Assembly (NCBI GenBank): GCA_035236585.1 | Contig: CP141134.1 | Location: 24,574,914-24,638,913, forward strand | Direction of reading: 5' to 3' | DNA from: Warburgia ugandensis | Lineage: Eukaryota > Streptophyta > Magnoliopsida > Canellales > Canellaceae | Length of the DNA stretch: 64,000 bases | Shown here: in pieces, positions 37,341 to 48,483 of the stretch | Layout: every line of letters begins with the position of its first letter | Numbering within the stretch: position 1 is the first letter of the stretch | Made by a program: the position numbers and the translations under genes | Notes under the pieces: generated by a model | What the model saw: only the letters and a program-made list of their open reading frames with translations | The model's database searches: none | Told to the model about the DNA's origin: nothing

Positions 37341-38003
37341 ACCACGAAATGACACTTCTCTTAGTTTAGTATTAAGTCTGTCTCTTCACAACGATGGAGG
37401 ACTTTTCTCAAATTTTCTAGATACATATCAAATGAATTCCTAAAAACTAAGAAATCATCCATGAAAACCTCAAGAAAGTGCTCTACCATGTCACTAAAAA
37501 TACTCAACATGCATCTTTGAAATGTTGCAAGAGCGTTATATAATCCGAATGGCATTCTTTTATAAGCAAAAGTGCCAGAAGGACATGTAAATGTAGTCTT
37601 TTCTTGATCCTCAGGTGTAAATTTCACTTGGTTATATCTAGAATACCCATCTAAAAAGCAGTAATACTGGTGTCCTGCAACCCTTTCTAACATTTGATCA
37701 ACAAAAGGCAAAGGAAAATGGTCTTTCCTAGTGGCAGTATTCAATTTTCTATAGTCGATGCACATTCGCCAACTAGTGGTAACTCTAGTTGGTATTAATT
37801 CATTGTTGGCATTAGTGATTACTGTCACTCTAGACTTCTTTGGGACTACCTGAGTAGGACTCACCCATTTGCTATCACTTAAGGGATAAATGATTCCCAC
37901 ATCAAGCAATTTAAAGACTTCTACTCTAACCACATTTTTCATATTAGGATTTAACCTTCTTTGGAATTGACGACATGGTTTAATATTATCCTCTAAGTGA
38001 ATT
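37341..38003 (-). pseudogene. Athila-2 reverse transcriptase, nearly open core
   Basis: A 193-residue open frame (37361-37942) holds the finger and palm: WRMCIDYRKLNTATRKDHF, YYCFLDGYSRYNQ (first catalytic Asp), EDQEKTTFTCPSGTFAYK, MPFGLYNALATFQRC and EVFMDDFLVF (the FMDD box). It ends at ETDLILN where a stop replaces the residue before the connection. Upstream, KDISPLICP lies in the preceding frame. This is the best RT in the window. Confidence 0.9.
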
Positions 38004-38927
38004 CTATGGGCATATTAAAGGACTAATATCTTTAATGTCTGCTATAGTCCATCCTATTGCACTTTTATGTTCCCTAAGGATTTTGATCAATTGTTCCTCT
38101 TGAGATTTTTCTGATTGAGTGTCAATTATAACAGGAAAAGTTTCCTCTTCTCTAAGATAGACATATTTGAGTTTAGAAGGTAGAGGTTTCAACTCTAGCT
38201 TGGGCCATTCAACTGAAGATGGAATGAGAGTGGATTTCCTAGGTGGCAATTCCTCGAATTGGGGTTTCCATTTTGTTGTATCCATGATAAAAACAGTATC
38301 AAGGAGGGCATTAACTTCCTCTATTAATGCATCCTCATTAAACTCATTAAAATGGGTCAGACATGCCCCAAGTGGGTTCGACATGGAAAATGATTGAAAA
38401 TGATCTTGCACGACTGAATTTATCACGTTGACATTATGCAAGTCATCAGTAGATTCACCCGATTGCTTACAGATGTTAAAGATGTTTAGCTCCAATGTCA
38501 TATTACCAAAAGACAATTTCATGATACCATTTCTGCAATTAATTAAGGCATTGGACATGGCCAAAAATGGTCGTCCAAGAATGACTGGTATTTCATTCTT
38601 CTCATTTGGCACCAGTTGCGTATCCAAAATTAGAAAATCTACAAGAAAGCAAAATTGTTCCATCGGGACAAGCACATCTTCTTTTACTCCTCTTGGTATT
38701 TTCACAGATCGATTAGTTAGCTTGAGTGTAGTAGATGTAGGTTTCAATTCTCCCAGACTTAACTGTTCATATACCGAGTATGGTAATAGGTTCACACTAG
38801 ATCCCATATTAAGCAAAGCTTGATTGATCGTATGGTTGCCAATAATGCAAGTAAGAGTGGGGCAACTTGGATCCTTGTATTTTGGTGGTGTATGATGTTG
38901 AAGAATAGAACTTACTTGTTCAATCAA
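38004..38927 (-). pseudogene. Athila-2 protease and linker, catalytic Asp changed
   Basis: A 307-residue open frame. Residues 8-30 read SILQHHTPPKYKDP and on to LTCIIGNHTINQALL. The active-site motif reads LLNMGSSVNLLPYSVYEQL: Asn replaces the Asp kept in Athila-1, B and 3. Then come IPRGVKEDVLVPMEQF and IPVILGRPFLAMSNALINC. The linker ends with AIGWTIADIKDI. Loss of the Asp alone would inactivate an aspartic protease. Confidence 0.88.
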
Positions 38928-40830
38928 AAATGCCTTCTTTTGCCCATTGAGTTTTCTTTTTATGGTACATTGGTCTTTTAAGAATTTGGCATATGATGAT
39001 ATCTATTTTATTGCATCTAAGATCGGTATGTTGATCTTGATTTGCTTGAAAATCTCTAAGATCTCATCATTGGAGGCAGACTTTGAAGCTTGACGTAACC
39101 TTTGAGGAAATGGAGTAGGAATAGGACATTGGTCAACAAGTGAGGTAGGTTCCTTCTGTTTAGAATTTTCTATGACCTTAATGGATTTTTCTACCTATTC
39201 AATCTTTTGATGCTCATCCTTCTCAATTCTTTTACCACTCCTAAGAATGGTGACAGCCTTGGTTTGTTCTATGGTAGAGCTGGATGATGCTTTAGAGACA
39301 TTAGTGCTAACCACATGCACTCCCTTAGGATTTGCTTGTGGTTGAGCTGGAAGCTTTCCTTTGTCCATGTTTTACATCATCTGACTCATCATATTTTTTA
39401 TTTCATCCATAGACTGATTGGTTTGTCTCAATTGAGCTTCAAATTGAGAAAATTTTCTCTCCTGGTTTTGGGAGGTTTGATTATCCTCCCCAGGTCTTTT
39501 AGATGGGGACACATAAGGTCAAGGAGCAGGAGGTTGATGAGTTTGGTATGGTAGGGCAAGGTGACCTTAGTTTTTTTGGTGAGGCTAGTGTGAAACATTG
39601 GCAGTGGGTCCATTTCTCCAACTAAAGTTGGGGTGATTTCTCCAATTGGGATTGTATATTTCATAATAAGGGAAAAAAGGCCATTTATAAGAATTCAAGG
39701 AATTTGCCTATTCATGAAGCACATCTTGAAATGCCAGGATTGTTGGACATTCTTAAGTAGGGTGTGCAGTACTTTCACAAATACCACATGCCTGTTCGAC
39801 TTTCGTTGAGGCAATTTTTCCCATTTCTATGGCCTCTTTCTTTTTAGTAAGGGAAGTTATCTTTGCATTGATGTCATCTTTTTCATTTAAGGCATAGATA
39901 CCTTGCTTAGAAGATGTGGTGGGCTTTGTCCTATCTGAATGATCAACTTTTTCTGAATCTACCTAGGTGTGAGCGCTCTCAGCTAACCATTCTAAGTACT
40001 CTTACACCTCTTCTAGTTATTTGTTTAGGAAATTACCATTGCACATCATTTTCACAAATTGATGCATATCAAGGTTGAGTCCTTCATAAAGAAGCTAATA
40101 ATGTGCCAGGGCTCATATTGATGATGTGGACATGTCAACAATAGATCATTGAATCTTTCTCAGCACTGATAGAAGGTCTCTTTGTCATTCTGGGTGAAGT
40201 TCATGATCTTTCAGTGAAGAGTATTGGTTTTTCGAGTGGGGAAGAACTTTTTCAAGAACTCCCTTGTCATGTCTTGCCATGTTCATATTGAATGTGTTGG
40301 TAGCGCATTAAACCACATCTTAGCTTTTTCCTTCAAAGAGAAAGGAAATAGTTTTAGCCTTACTATATCTAACCCGACATTCTGTGTGCACTGTGTAGAA
40401 CACACCTCGTTGAATTCTTTTACATGTAGGTAAGGACTTTCACTATCCAAATCATGATATTTGGGGAGTAATTGAATTATTCCCATTTTTAGCTTTATGG
40501 TATCTACATTATGAGGTAGAATGACACAAGATGGCGTACTTGTATGAGTTGGTTGAAGGTAATCCCTTAGTGTTCTACCATGAGGGTTTTGATGACAATC
40601 ATTATCCCTGTGGTCACTCTATTGGTCCCACTCTATATTTCCATTTCTTCTCAAGTTTCTAAAGATGGGTGGATGATTATTCCTCCTTAGTGGAGGTTGA
40701 TGCTCTTCATTTGTTAGAGGTGGTGGGTTCTCATTCATAATGAGTGTGGGGCCTTTATCTCCTCTAACACTGCCTAGGGGTGAGTTACCCCTTAATCTTT
40801 GTTCAATCATCGACTAAATTTGCTGTATGT
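38928..40830 (-). pseudogene. Athila-2 gag remnant
   Basis: N-terminal piece (40619-40810) reads NENPPPLTNEEHQPPLRRN. The retrotransposon-gag domain (40283-40486) reads QLLPKYHDLDSESPYLHVKE and LKLFPFSLKEKAKMWFNALP. Near 39760 a zinc knuckle reads CGICESTAHPT, then a stop, then EC, keeping the Cys and His of a CX2CX4HX4C pattern. Multiple stops between the pieces. Confidence 0.82.
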
Positions 40831-41967
40831 CATTTTTGACTAAATGTCCAGTTTTATTGCATGTCCACAAGTGCATACAACCTAAATGCTAATGTAGAGC
40901 ACAAAAATTCAAACACCCCTAAGGCTACCAAGCAAATAATTTGATTATCTTAGAATTGTGTAGGGGAGAACCTGTTAGATTAGCCTAAGCTAATGCTTCT
41001 CCTCTCATTCAGAATTGTCCTACTACTTACCAGTTGGATCTTACCTAACCAACCACTTCACACCCTCCTTAGTTAGCCATAGGTAGTTTAAGTCATACAA
41101 TGTGTTGGTAGAGCTAGTCGCTTAAAAACCAGCGTAGTTGGTTAAATAGGGGCCACTAGAGTGGCAGTAGGTCGCCTCCTTCCAAGAGGGTGCTATGAGC
41201 ATGTGGTAGGCCCTATAGGTCTCTTCTAATTTATTTTAATTAATTTTGAGGGTTGGGTTACATGCTTGTGGTGATTATCCTAGGTGGGCTAAGAGGTGGT
41301 GATGAAATCCACCCTTGATCTTGTGGGGTTGGGTGCCCTTACTAATTAAAATTTTCATTCCATGCAACTGGTTAACATATAATCGCCTTAAAGCACTTAA
41401 ACATGCCCCAAAATTGCAACAAAAAAATAACAAACTAATGCAATTCCTAAAAATGCAACATATATCAAATGTATTCTATATGACTTTTATACTCACAGCC
41501 AATGTAATTTTAATCAATAATGCATAACCTAAACTAAAACTTTTAAAGAGTTTAGAAATTTCTCACAGCGGAGTCCTAGAAAATGTCTTCTCGTACAAGG
41601 GTGGGACCATTTACATTCCACCTCCACTTCCAGGTTTCGATAGCCCACCCTTGACCTATATTATTATAACCTTTTAAATGAATTGTAAAAATAAAATAAT
41701 TATATGAAATCCTCACTACAATTCTCTCAAAAATAAATTACAATTATCCTAATTAAATTCCTTCAATTTCTCCTTTCTTTTCCAATTTTCCTCCAAAATA
41801 AGAAATTATTAGTAAGTATTAAAAATTAGGAGAAATTGAATTTATGCACTAACAAAATTTTAAAAAGCACCTTAAATGAACAATGCAGCTTCTAAAATTT
41901 TCTAATTTTTTTTAATTTTTAATTTTTTTTATGTTTTAATTCAAATTTATGAAAACACCATTGCAGG
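40831..41967 (-). other. Athila-2 leader
   Basis: AT-rich non-coding sequence of 1.1 kb homologous to the leaders of Athila-1 and Athila-3. It contains GGGCTAAGAGGTGGTGATGA near 41286. No gene seen. Confidence 0.6.
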
Positions 41968-41985
41968 TCCCCGACAATAGTGCTA
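41968..41985 (-). promoter_or_regulatory. tRNA-Asp-type primer binding site of Athila-2
   Basis: The minus strand TAGCACTATTGTCGGGGA differs from the Athila primer site TGGCGCCGTTGCCGGGGA at five of 18 positions, all transitions. It lies a few bases inside the 5' LTR. Confidence 0.75.
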
Positions 41986-41991
41986 AAAACT

Positions 41992-44591
41992 TGTTGAGTT
42001 TTTTGCAAGTACAGGTCCCCGACTTGAAAGGATGGAGTTTACACAAATTTTAATTGCAATTTGAAAGAAATAAAATTCAAGTTCAATAAGCATTCCATGA
42101 GTAAACAAAATTCTAAATTTTATGTACGCATGAAATGAAAATAAATGGCAAATAAAGAGAACTTCCCTATTCGACCGCTTTGTCATACTGCTACTCACGA
42201 CAGGCTCTAATTAATTACAACACAAAATAAGCCAAATAACTACCAGAGATAACACAATACTAGGATAGTCAAAACATGAATAAAATAGAATGAGGATAAA
42301 ACAGGGACAACGGTAATTAAATCTGGGATGCAAATGCCATTATAATTAAAGACCAAAGGACATAAATAGAATTTTATTCCATTTCTATTTTCTTTTAACT
42401 GGGAAAAAAGGGGCTGTCGAGGAGGATAGCTAGGTGCGCCGGAGAAGATGCCGGCAAAGGGGGAAACTGGTATGAAATGAGAGGAGTTGGGTTTTTCACA
42501 TGGAGCATGGGAGAAAGGAAGAGTGAGGTGAGGGGCCGGAATAACATGATCTGTCACCATTCGATGGAAAATGATGCCTGGGTGATGGATCGGGGTTTTG
42601 CATTGAATAGAGCAGATGACAAATAGTGATGGAGAAGGGATGCCGGCTGGTGTGCAGGTGGAAAAAGCGGCTCGAGTTGACCTAGGCAGAGGAGGGATGG
42701 GTGAAGAAGAGAGCGTGAAATGGGGTTGTAGCTAGTGATAAGGGGAATAAGGGAATATGAGAGGGAAAATATGAGGGGTGAACGATGCTGCTAACAGAGG
42801 GAGACGATCAAATCTCAGTTAAGAAGGCGCATTTCTGAGAAAGCCTATCCCTAGGCCAAACAAGAAAAGAAGGTTAGAGAGGGGGTAATGCAGGCCTAGG
42901 ATCTACTAGGTAGATGATGAATAGGAGTAAGAAGGGCTGAAGGATGGGTACCAGACTAGGAGATGGGTACCAGACAGTCAAAGAAAGCCAGTGAGATCAG
43001 AAACAGGGGAGATTGCAGGAGCTGATGCAGGTGGCATGAGGTTGATCAACAACTGCCATGCGGGTGAAAAGGTGGCTTGGGTTGGTCCAGGCGATGATGC
43101 CAGAAATAGGGAAAAGTGCAAACAAAAAGAGAGAGTGAGATAGAGAGATTGTGGTGAAGAAGAGGGGTTCCTGTGCCATGCATTTCAGGTGGAGCAAGAG
43201 AGCTCAGGTTTGGCTAGCTATAGGAAAAGAGAGCAGGGGAAAGAGCAAAGAAGAAGGGAAAGAGGACTTAGGAGACCGGTACAGTCTAGCATGGCTGGTG
43301 ATGAGGGATAGGGAAAGTGACAAGGAGATAAGAAGAGGGCAATAGAGGAAAGGCTTAGGCGATGCTAGGTTGATGTAGTGAGGAACAGAAAGGAGAGAGC
43401 TAGGTGTTATCTAGCGCGTTGATGCAAGGATGCTAGGTCTAGAGAAGGACAAAGGGTGGGAGAGGTGGAGAGGAACTATCCTTCCACCCCCTCTATCTAT
43501 CCAAACCCCGTAAAAAAAAAAAACCAAAACTCTCCAGCCATTCCTCTCTCAACTGCATTTAACATCCAAACTTTGTAACTTGCATTTTTTTAGGTTCCTT
43601 TCGGCTCTATGTTTCTTTCTCCATTGTTTCCCTCTTCATTGTTTGCAACCCACTTAAATACTTAGTTTAAGAAATAATCTCTTGTGATTTGGGTTCATCT
43701 AGTCAGTTCAATGATCTACACCAATTAAGTCCATCTAAGCCATCCAAATTATTGTGGATTACCTGTAATACAAAATTAAAATTATCTAAACTATGTATCA
43801 ATTTCCTGTGCCATGCATTTCAGGTGGAGCAAGAGAGCTCAGGTTTGGCTAGCTATAGGAAAAGAGAGCAGGGGAAAGAGAAAAGAAGAAGGGAAAGAGA
43901 ACTTAGGAGACTAGTACAGTCTAGAATGGCTGGTGATGAGGGTCAGGGAAAGTGAGAAGGAGATAGGAAGAGGGCAACAGAGGAAAGCTGCAACCGGTGC
44001 TAGGTTGATGCAGTGAGGAACAAAAAGGAGAGAGCTAGGTGCTATCCAATGCATTGATGCAGGGATGCTAGGTCTAGAGAACGAGAAAGGGTGGGAGAGG
44101 AACAATCCTTCCACCCCCTCTATCTATCGAAACCCCGTAAAAAAAAAAAACCAAAACTCTCCAGCCATTCCTCTCTCAACTGCATTTAACATCCAAACTT
44201 TGCAACTTGCATTTTTTTAGGTTCCTTTCGGCTCTATGTTTCTTTCTCCATTGTTTCCCACTTCATTGTTTGCAACCCACTTAAATACTTAGTTTAAGCA
44301 ATAATCTCTTGTGATGTGGGTCCATCCAGCCAGTTCAATGATCTACACGGATTAAGTCCATCTAAGCCATCCAAATTATTTTGGATTACTTGCAAAACAA
44401 AATACAAAATTAAAATTATCTAAACTATGTATCTAATTAGCTATAATGATCATCAAATAGTTAACTTTTCTAATTAATGGTCGGATCATCAATTAGAGCT
44501 AAAATTAACTTAAAATTATAAAATTACTTAATTAAATAATCTAATAAGATGTTAATCTAAGATTATTTTAGGTAAAATTAAACACTCAACA
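41992..44591 (-). repeat. Athila-2 5' LTR with internal tandem duplication
   Basis: 2600 bp bounded by TGTTGAG and CTCAACA, about 590 bp longer than its partner. The extra length is a direct duplication with period 635 bp, copies starting at 43168 and 43803 (both TTCCTGTGCCATGCATTTCA). The second copy ends near 44437. Confidence 0.88.
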
Positions 44592-44881
44592 AAAAATTTT
44601 AAGAAATTTTTAAAGTAGGTTATGGGAAAGCGTCTTTAAAAAGTTAAAAAGTTGATTTTTAAAGACTTTTTTTTTTAAAGTTGTCTTCTTAAGTTCTTTC
44701 CACAAAAATCTGCAAATTTTTTAATTATTGCCAATGAATTTTAAAGATAATTTGTAGCAAATCATTTTCTTAGGTAGAATTTTTTAAGATAGTTTTTTAG
44801 AGCCAGGTTTGTTTTTACAAACATGGTTGCATGAAAACCATCTTGTTTTTAAAATTTTTGAAAACCCCAATTTTAGAAGTG
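44592..44881 (-). repeat. CACTA terminal region, right of Athila-2
   Basis: AT-rich with repeated motifs TTTTTAAAG, AAAATCTGCAAATTTT and GCCAATGAATTTTAAAG, of the kind found in subterminal regions of CACTA elements. The end on the minus strand is CACTTCTAAAATT. It abuts sequence matching the copia LTR. Confidence 0.5.
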
Positions 44882-45015
44882 GGTGATCGTGTGAGTTTAT
44901 ATAGACCCTCAATGACCTACTTTGCAAGCATCAGTTTCTAAAGAGAATACAACTTTTGTTAAGAAACCAAATAAAGCAGTTCCCACCACAAGTGTGGTAG
45001 TGAGATAAGACACCA
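44872..45015 (-). repeat. Copia 5' LTR, second part
   Basis: Matches 26993-27148 of the left copia LTR, including CCTCAATGAC/CTTCAATGAC, AAGCATCA, CTAAAGAGAATAC, AAGAAACCAAATAAAG and CACCACAAGTG. It ends AGACACCA where the left copy has AGACAACA. Together with 29942-30270 it makes up a complete LTR. Confidence 0.7.
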
Positions 45016-45345
45016 CACCAAAATTTAATGTTCAACACCAATGCCTAACCTTGTTAATGATTGGTTTGCTCAATGATATGTCAAACTACCATTTAGAATG
45101 TGTAAAATCTTATGAAAATTAGCTTTTTTAATTTGCATCACAAACATCTAAATTGAGAAGAATAAATAGACTTTCAATGGCAAAGCATGCCCACTCAACA
45201 TTGTTTTCCAAAGAATTATCAAGATGGTGGCAAAGTGGACTAAAATAGATGAATAATTTAGAGACTACTTGACCCAAGAAATCTATAGGAATTAGAGAGC
45301 CATCATTACCTTGAAGGCTTCTAAACAAAGAGTGTCTCCTTAATG

Positions 45346-45800
45346 GAGGAACCCTATCCCTCCTTGGCTCAAATTCAACTTTGATAGAGCTATAAGGGGT
45401 TGCCCAGGCTTGACCAAGTGCAAGATGATATGTTTAATGCACAAGGTATGGAATTGACTTATTTCACCTATCCCTTGCACAACTTTTACACTAATGATGC
45501 TAAAATTGTGGCCCTAACTCTTGCAATCAATATTGCTCATGCCCTCAATCGTAACAAAGTTCATTTTGAAGGAGACTCAAAATGACAATCTCTTGGATTA
45601 AGAATCTAAAAAATAAAAGTAGAAGCATGCATATATCATAATGACCCTACCATGATCCTCCGAAACATGAATTGTGCAATCATTCATACTCTTAAAAGTG
45701 TGAATCATTGAGCTGATGTGCTTGTGAAAAATCCGATCTAACCAATTGGACATTAAGTTAGTCCCTCTAAATAAATCTTTCCAAATGATTGACATTTTAC
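45346..45800 (+). pseudogene. RNase H-like (RVT_3) fragment, probably from a plant LINE
   Basis: The plus strand reads PPWLKFNFDRAIRGCPGL, then FTYPLHNFYTNDAKIVALTL and ALNRNKVHFEGDSK, followed in shifted frames by HTLKSVNH and ADVLVKN. This order fits the plant RVT_3 RNase H domain (start WxKxNxDGA, middle AE..AL, VEGDS, end N..AD.LA). Several of these acidic residues are changed (DRA for DGA; AK for AE). Such domains end ORF2 of many plant L1 LINEs and also occur as solitary genes, so a LINE origin is likely but unproven. 45016-45345 upstream has no recognised domain. Confidence 0.65.
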
Positions 45801-46300
45801 CCAGGGACACTCAAAGCATCACTTAGTTTAAAGAGTGGAAGGACAACTATCACTGCCAACTATTGTAGTAGACTTCCACTAATAAAAAATGAGCTAATCT
45901 CATAAGAGAACAGCTCTGAGGGTTGGGGATACAACTATCACGACTCTCATGGCTCCATGTCTAAGGAGGAGTAACACAACCAGAGTTCAACTTCTATTGA
46001 TCCTCAAGGCAATGGATGATCTACTCTTCATTCTTTGGTTTTTTATTTTTATTTTTACTACAACAACATGTAGGACTATGTTCATTATTCCCTGTTTGAT
46101 TTATTATAATTAACCATGAGTCATATCCTTGCCACCCTTCCTCTCCATTGTGATTGGAACATCTCCTGATGTGGAGTTGGGTGGCTCTTGGTTCTCATCT
46201 TAGCCATTGTAATGGTTGGGATTTTAGATTACCTCAACCTTACCTATTGTAAGTTTCTCTTATTAATCTATAACACCATATCATTTTAAAAAATACCAAA
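45801..46300 (+). other. Sequence downstream of the RVT_3 fragment, possible LINE 3' end
   Basis: Non-coding. It ends in a short A-rich stretch near 46288 (TTTTAAAAAATACC), which could be a worn poly(A) end. No target duplication was found, so the boundary is uncertain. Confidence 0.3.
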
Positions 46301-47152
46301 AATTGCAAATATAAGGTATTGCATCTATATCAACCATGACATGTAATGACCAGAGTTTTTATAACACTTTTTCTTAATTCATGTCGAAATGTGTGGCCCC
46401 AAGTTTGGAAAACACTTTTTAAAACAAATAGTAAAAAAAAAATTCTTTGAAATCCATTTTCGAACTTGAGTGTCATCCTTCAACTCCTCATTTATTCTCT
46501 AGTTTAAATTTTTAAAAACTTTTAAAAAATTTCAAGTACACCATTTTTTAATAAGTTTACTCCTTAAGATCCATCTAATCAACAATCACAGTCTTTGTAT
46601 TATTACAATTTGAAGTCCAAATATACATGTATAGTATAAATTTAATTATTGGAATAATATTCAAATATTTCATTATACACATACCCTCAAAATAAAAGAA
46701 AAATTTGCCACTCTTTTGCTCAACCAATTCTCCTTTACTCCTATTTGTCTAAATTTAAGATATTGTAAACATTCAAACATTTACAATATCTTGGCAAGCT
46801 ATGCTTGGTATAGAAATAAGATGCATATAAAAACTCAGAGGAATATTTCTGTTCACAATCTAATAATTTTTTTCATGCATCAATAATTTGCATGATTAGA
46901 TTAAGATAATTTGAAACTTTAGAATGTCAAATTACCAAAGCATTTTATGTAAATATCATAAATAAATCCAATGGTGCAATATCATATTACAATCAGAATT
47001 TCAAATAAATATTCTAAATAAATGTAAATATCATAAGTACATTTTAGGATGCAATACCATGTATAAATCACAATCAAAATCTCAAATAAATATTCATAAT
47101 AGAAAAATGAGTTAAATACAATCAAACTCATAAAAATAATAATATATCACTG
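46301..47152. other. AT-rich spacer with hairpin and 75-bp tandem repeat
   Basis: No coding signal. A perfect 13-bp inverted repeat (AAGATATTGTAAA) lies at 46757-46769 and 46780-46792 around a 10-base loop. A diverged direct duplication of period 75 occupies 46949-47023 and 47024-47098, both starting GTAAATATCATAA. Confidence 0.6.
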
Positions 47153-47160
47153 TCAATGGC

Positions 47161-47534
47161 TAGGGGTGTGCATGGTCCGGTCTGGTCCTGATAGATTTGT
47201 GTTAGTTAAAGACCAACTTATTAGTCTTCTGTTGAATTTAATTTGGTTCTCGATCTAGACCAAAACCATGAAAATAAAACATAGAGGAAGAAAGAGATAG
47301 AGATGCCATAACTGGATGATTATAGTTGGGGAAGAACACCGAAAAACATTCTCCAAATTATGCCCATGTTCAATGAAATCAACCCCAGATCTACCAACCA
47401 CTTATCTTTTAATGGAAAAAACCCAAAAAATCAAAGCTTATTACTGATTTACAACATCATTTTTGAGAAAAAACAGAAAAGGGATCTGATTCATCCGAAG
47501 TGGAAGGAAGTTGGGTGTACAAGCATATAAGCAA

Positions 47535-47583
<49 letters not shown>

Positions 47584-48348
47584 GTGGCGTAACGAGATGA
47601 CAGTAGTAAAAAATGGTCGGCAGAGAAAATCACCTGAAAAAGGGTTCTTGTCAAGGCCTTGGACGTGCAAGATTTGGTCGCTATGGAGTGGCAGACAAGT
47701 TCTTCAGAGAGAGAGAGAGAGAGAGATGAAGAAGGTTGCCAGAAGAGATGTCACTAATGCTTTCAGGAGTGGTGCCAGATGTTGTTGCATGGAGTGACAC
47801 TGAACATCTGGGATTAGATTTGATGGTCTATATGGAGGTGAGGTCACTAGCATTGTAGATGTAGTAGAAGAGAGAAGAAATCAAAACAAAGATCAACCCT
47901 CTCTCTCAAACCCTAAGACCCCTACAATAATCTCTCTGGAGCATGGTTCTGTTGGGTTGATAGGGTGGCAATAGTTGCATTTGTGACCTTTATGTAGAGC
48001 ATGGAAAAAAAGAAGAAGCTAAAGCTTAGAACTAAGCTCGCAAGGCTAGATTTGAGACAAGGAAGATGAAGACCTTTGTAGCTTTGCCCACATAGCACAT
48101 TTTCATCTCCACATAAGTTACGAGGGAAGATGAACATCCGTAAATGTATTAGAGGGAAGCTAGAATTGTAAGAGGGAGTAAATGCTTTATATACCATAGA
48201 TTTCAGTCTAGCCTAGTTAGGTTGAACTAATAGATTGAGACTAGTCCAAATTGTTTTCAGTCTTGCATATACTAGACTGGACTAGACCGAAAGAGCATTT
48301 AGACTCACTGAAAACCTGACAATCCAGTCAATCTTTTACACACCCCTA
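47161..48348. mobile_element. hAT-like non-autonomous DNA transposon, 1188 bp
   Basis: It starts TAGGGGTGTGCA and ends ...TTACACACCCCTA, an inverted repeat of about 10 bp (TAGGGGTGTG). The flanking 8-mers TCAATGGC (47153-47160) and TCAGTGGC (48349-48356) match at seven of eight positions. Terminal motif and 8-bp duplication fit the hAT superfamily. No transposase is visible. The interior is richer in complex sequence than usual for a MITE and holds GA runs at 47538-47580 and 47707-47725; it could be captured host DNA. Confidence 0.75.
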
Positions 48349-48361
48349 TCAGTGGCTACCC

Positions 48362-48483
48362 CCAACTACACTCAGCCCACGTATATCTAGTCACACATGA
48401 GTTCACATTTCCAGTCACCACTGGTCCACATACATCCAACCACTACTAGGTCAACATATCCAGACACCACTAGGTCAATATCA
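48362..48483. repeat. 24-bp degenerate minisatellite
   Basis: Units start at 48387 (CTAGTCACACATGAGTTCACA), 48411 (CCAGTCACCACTGGTCCACA), 48436 (CCAACCACTACTAGGTCAACA) and 48460 (CCAGACACCACTAGGTCAATA). A weaker unit precedes them from 48362. It begins just beyond the hAT target duplication. Confidence 0.65.

Larger units (their letters stand above)
31518..44591 (-). mobile_element. Athila-2: full-length degenerate Athila retrotransposon
   Basis: LTRs at 31518-33528 and 41992-44591 both begin TGTTGAG and end CTCAACA in plus coordinates. A primer site and polypurine tract sit in the right places. Flanking 5-mers are AAAAT (31513-31517) and AAAAA (44592-44596), a 4/5 match that may be a decayed target duplication. 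Coding order gag, protease, RT, RNase H, integrase is complete on the minus strand but broken. Confidence 0.9.
30262..44881 (-). mobile_element. CACTA (En/Spm-type) transposon fragment, split by Athila-2
   Basis: The left part (30262-31517) carries the start of a CACTA transposase on the minus strand. The right part (44592-44881) has the look of a CACTA terminal region: repeated TTTTTAAAG and AGACTTT wording and an end on the minus strand of CACTTCTAAAATT, close to the CACTACAAGAAAA terminus of the superfamily. The two parts are separated by Athila-2. The other CACTA terminus is missing. Confidence 0.62.

Noticed and set aside
38167-38823. Plus-strand frames of 76 and 131 residues
   Set aside because: Shadows of the long minus-strand protease frame at 38004-38927, which has clear motifs.
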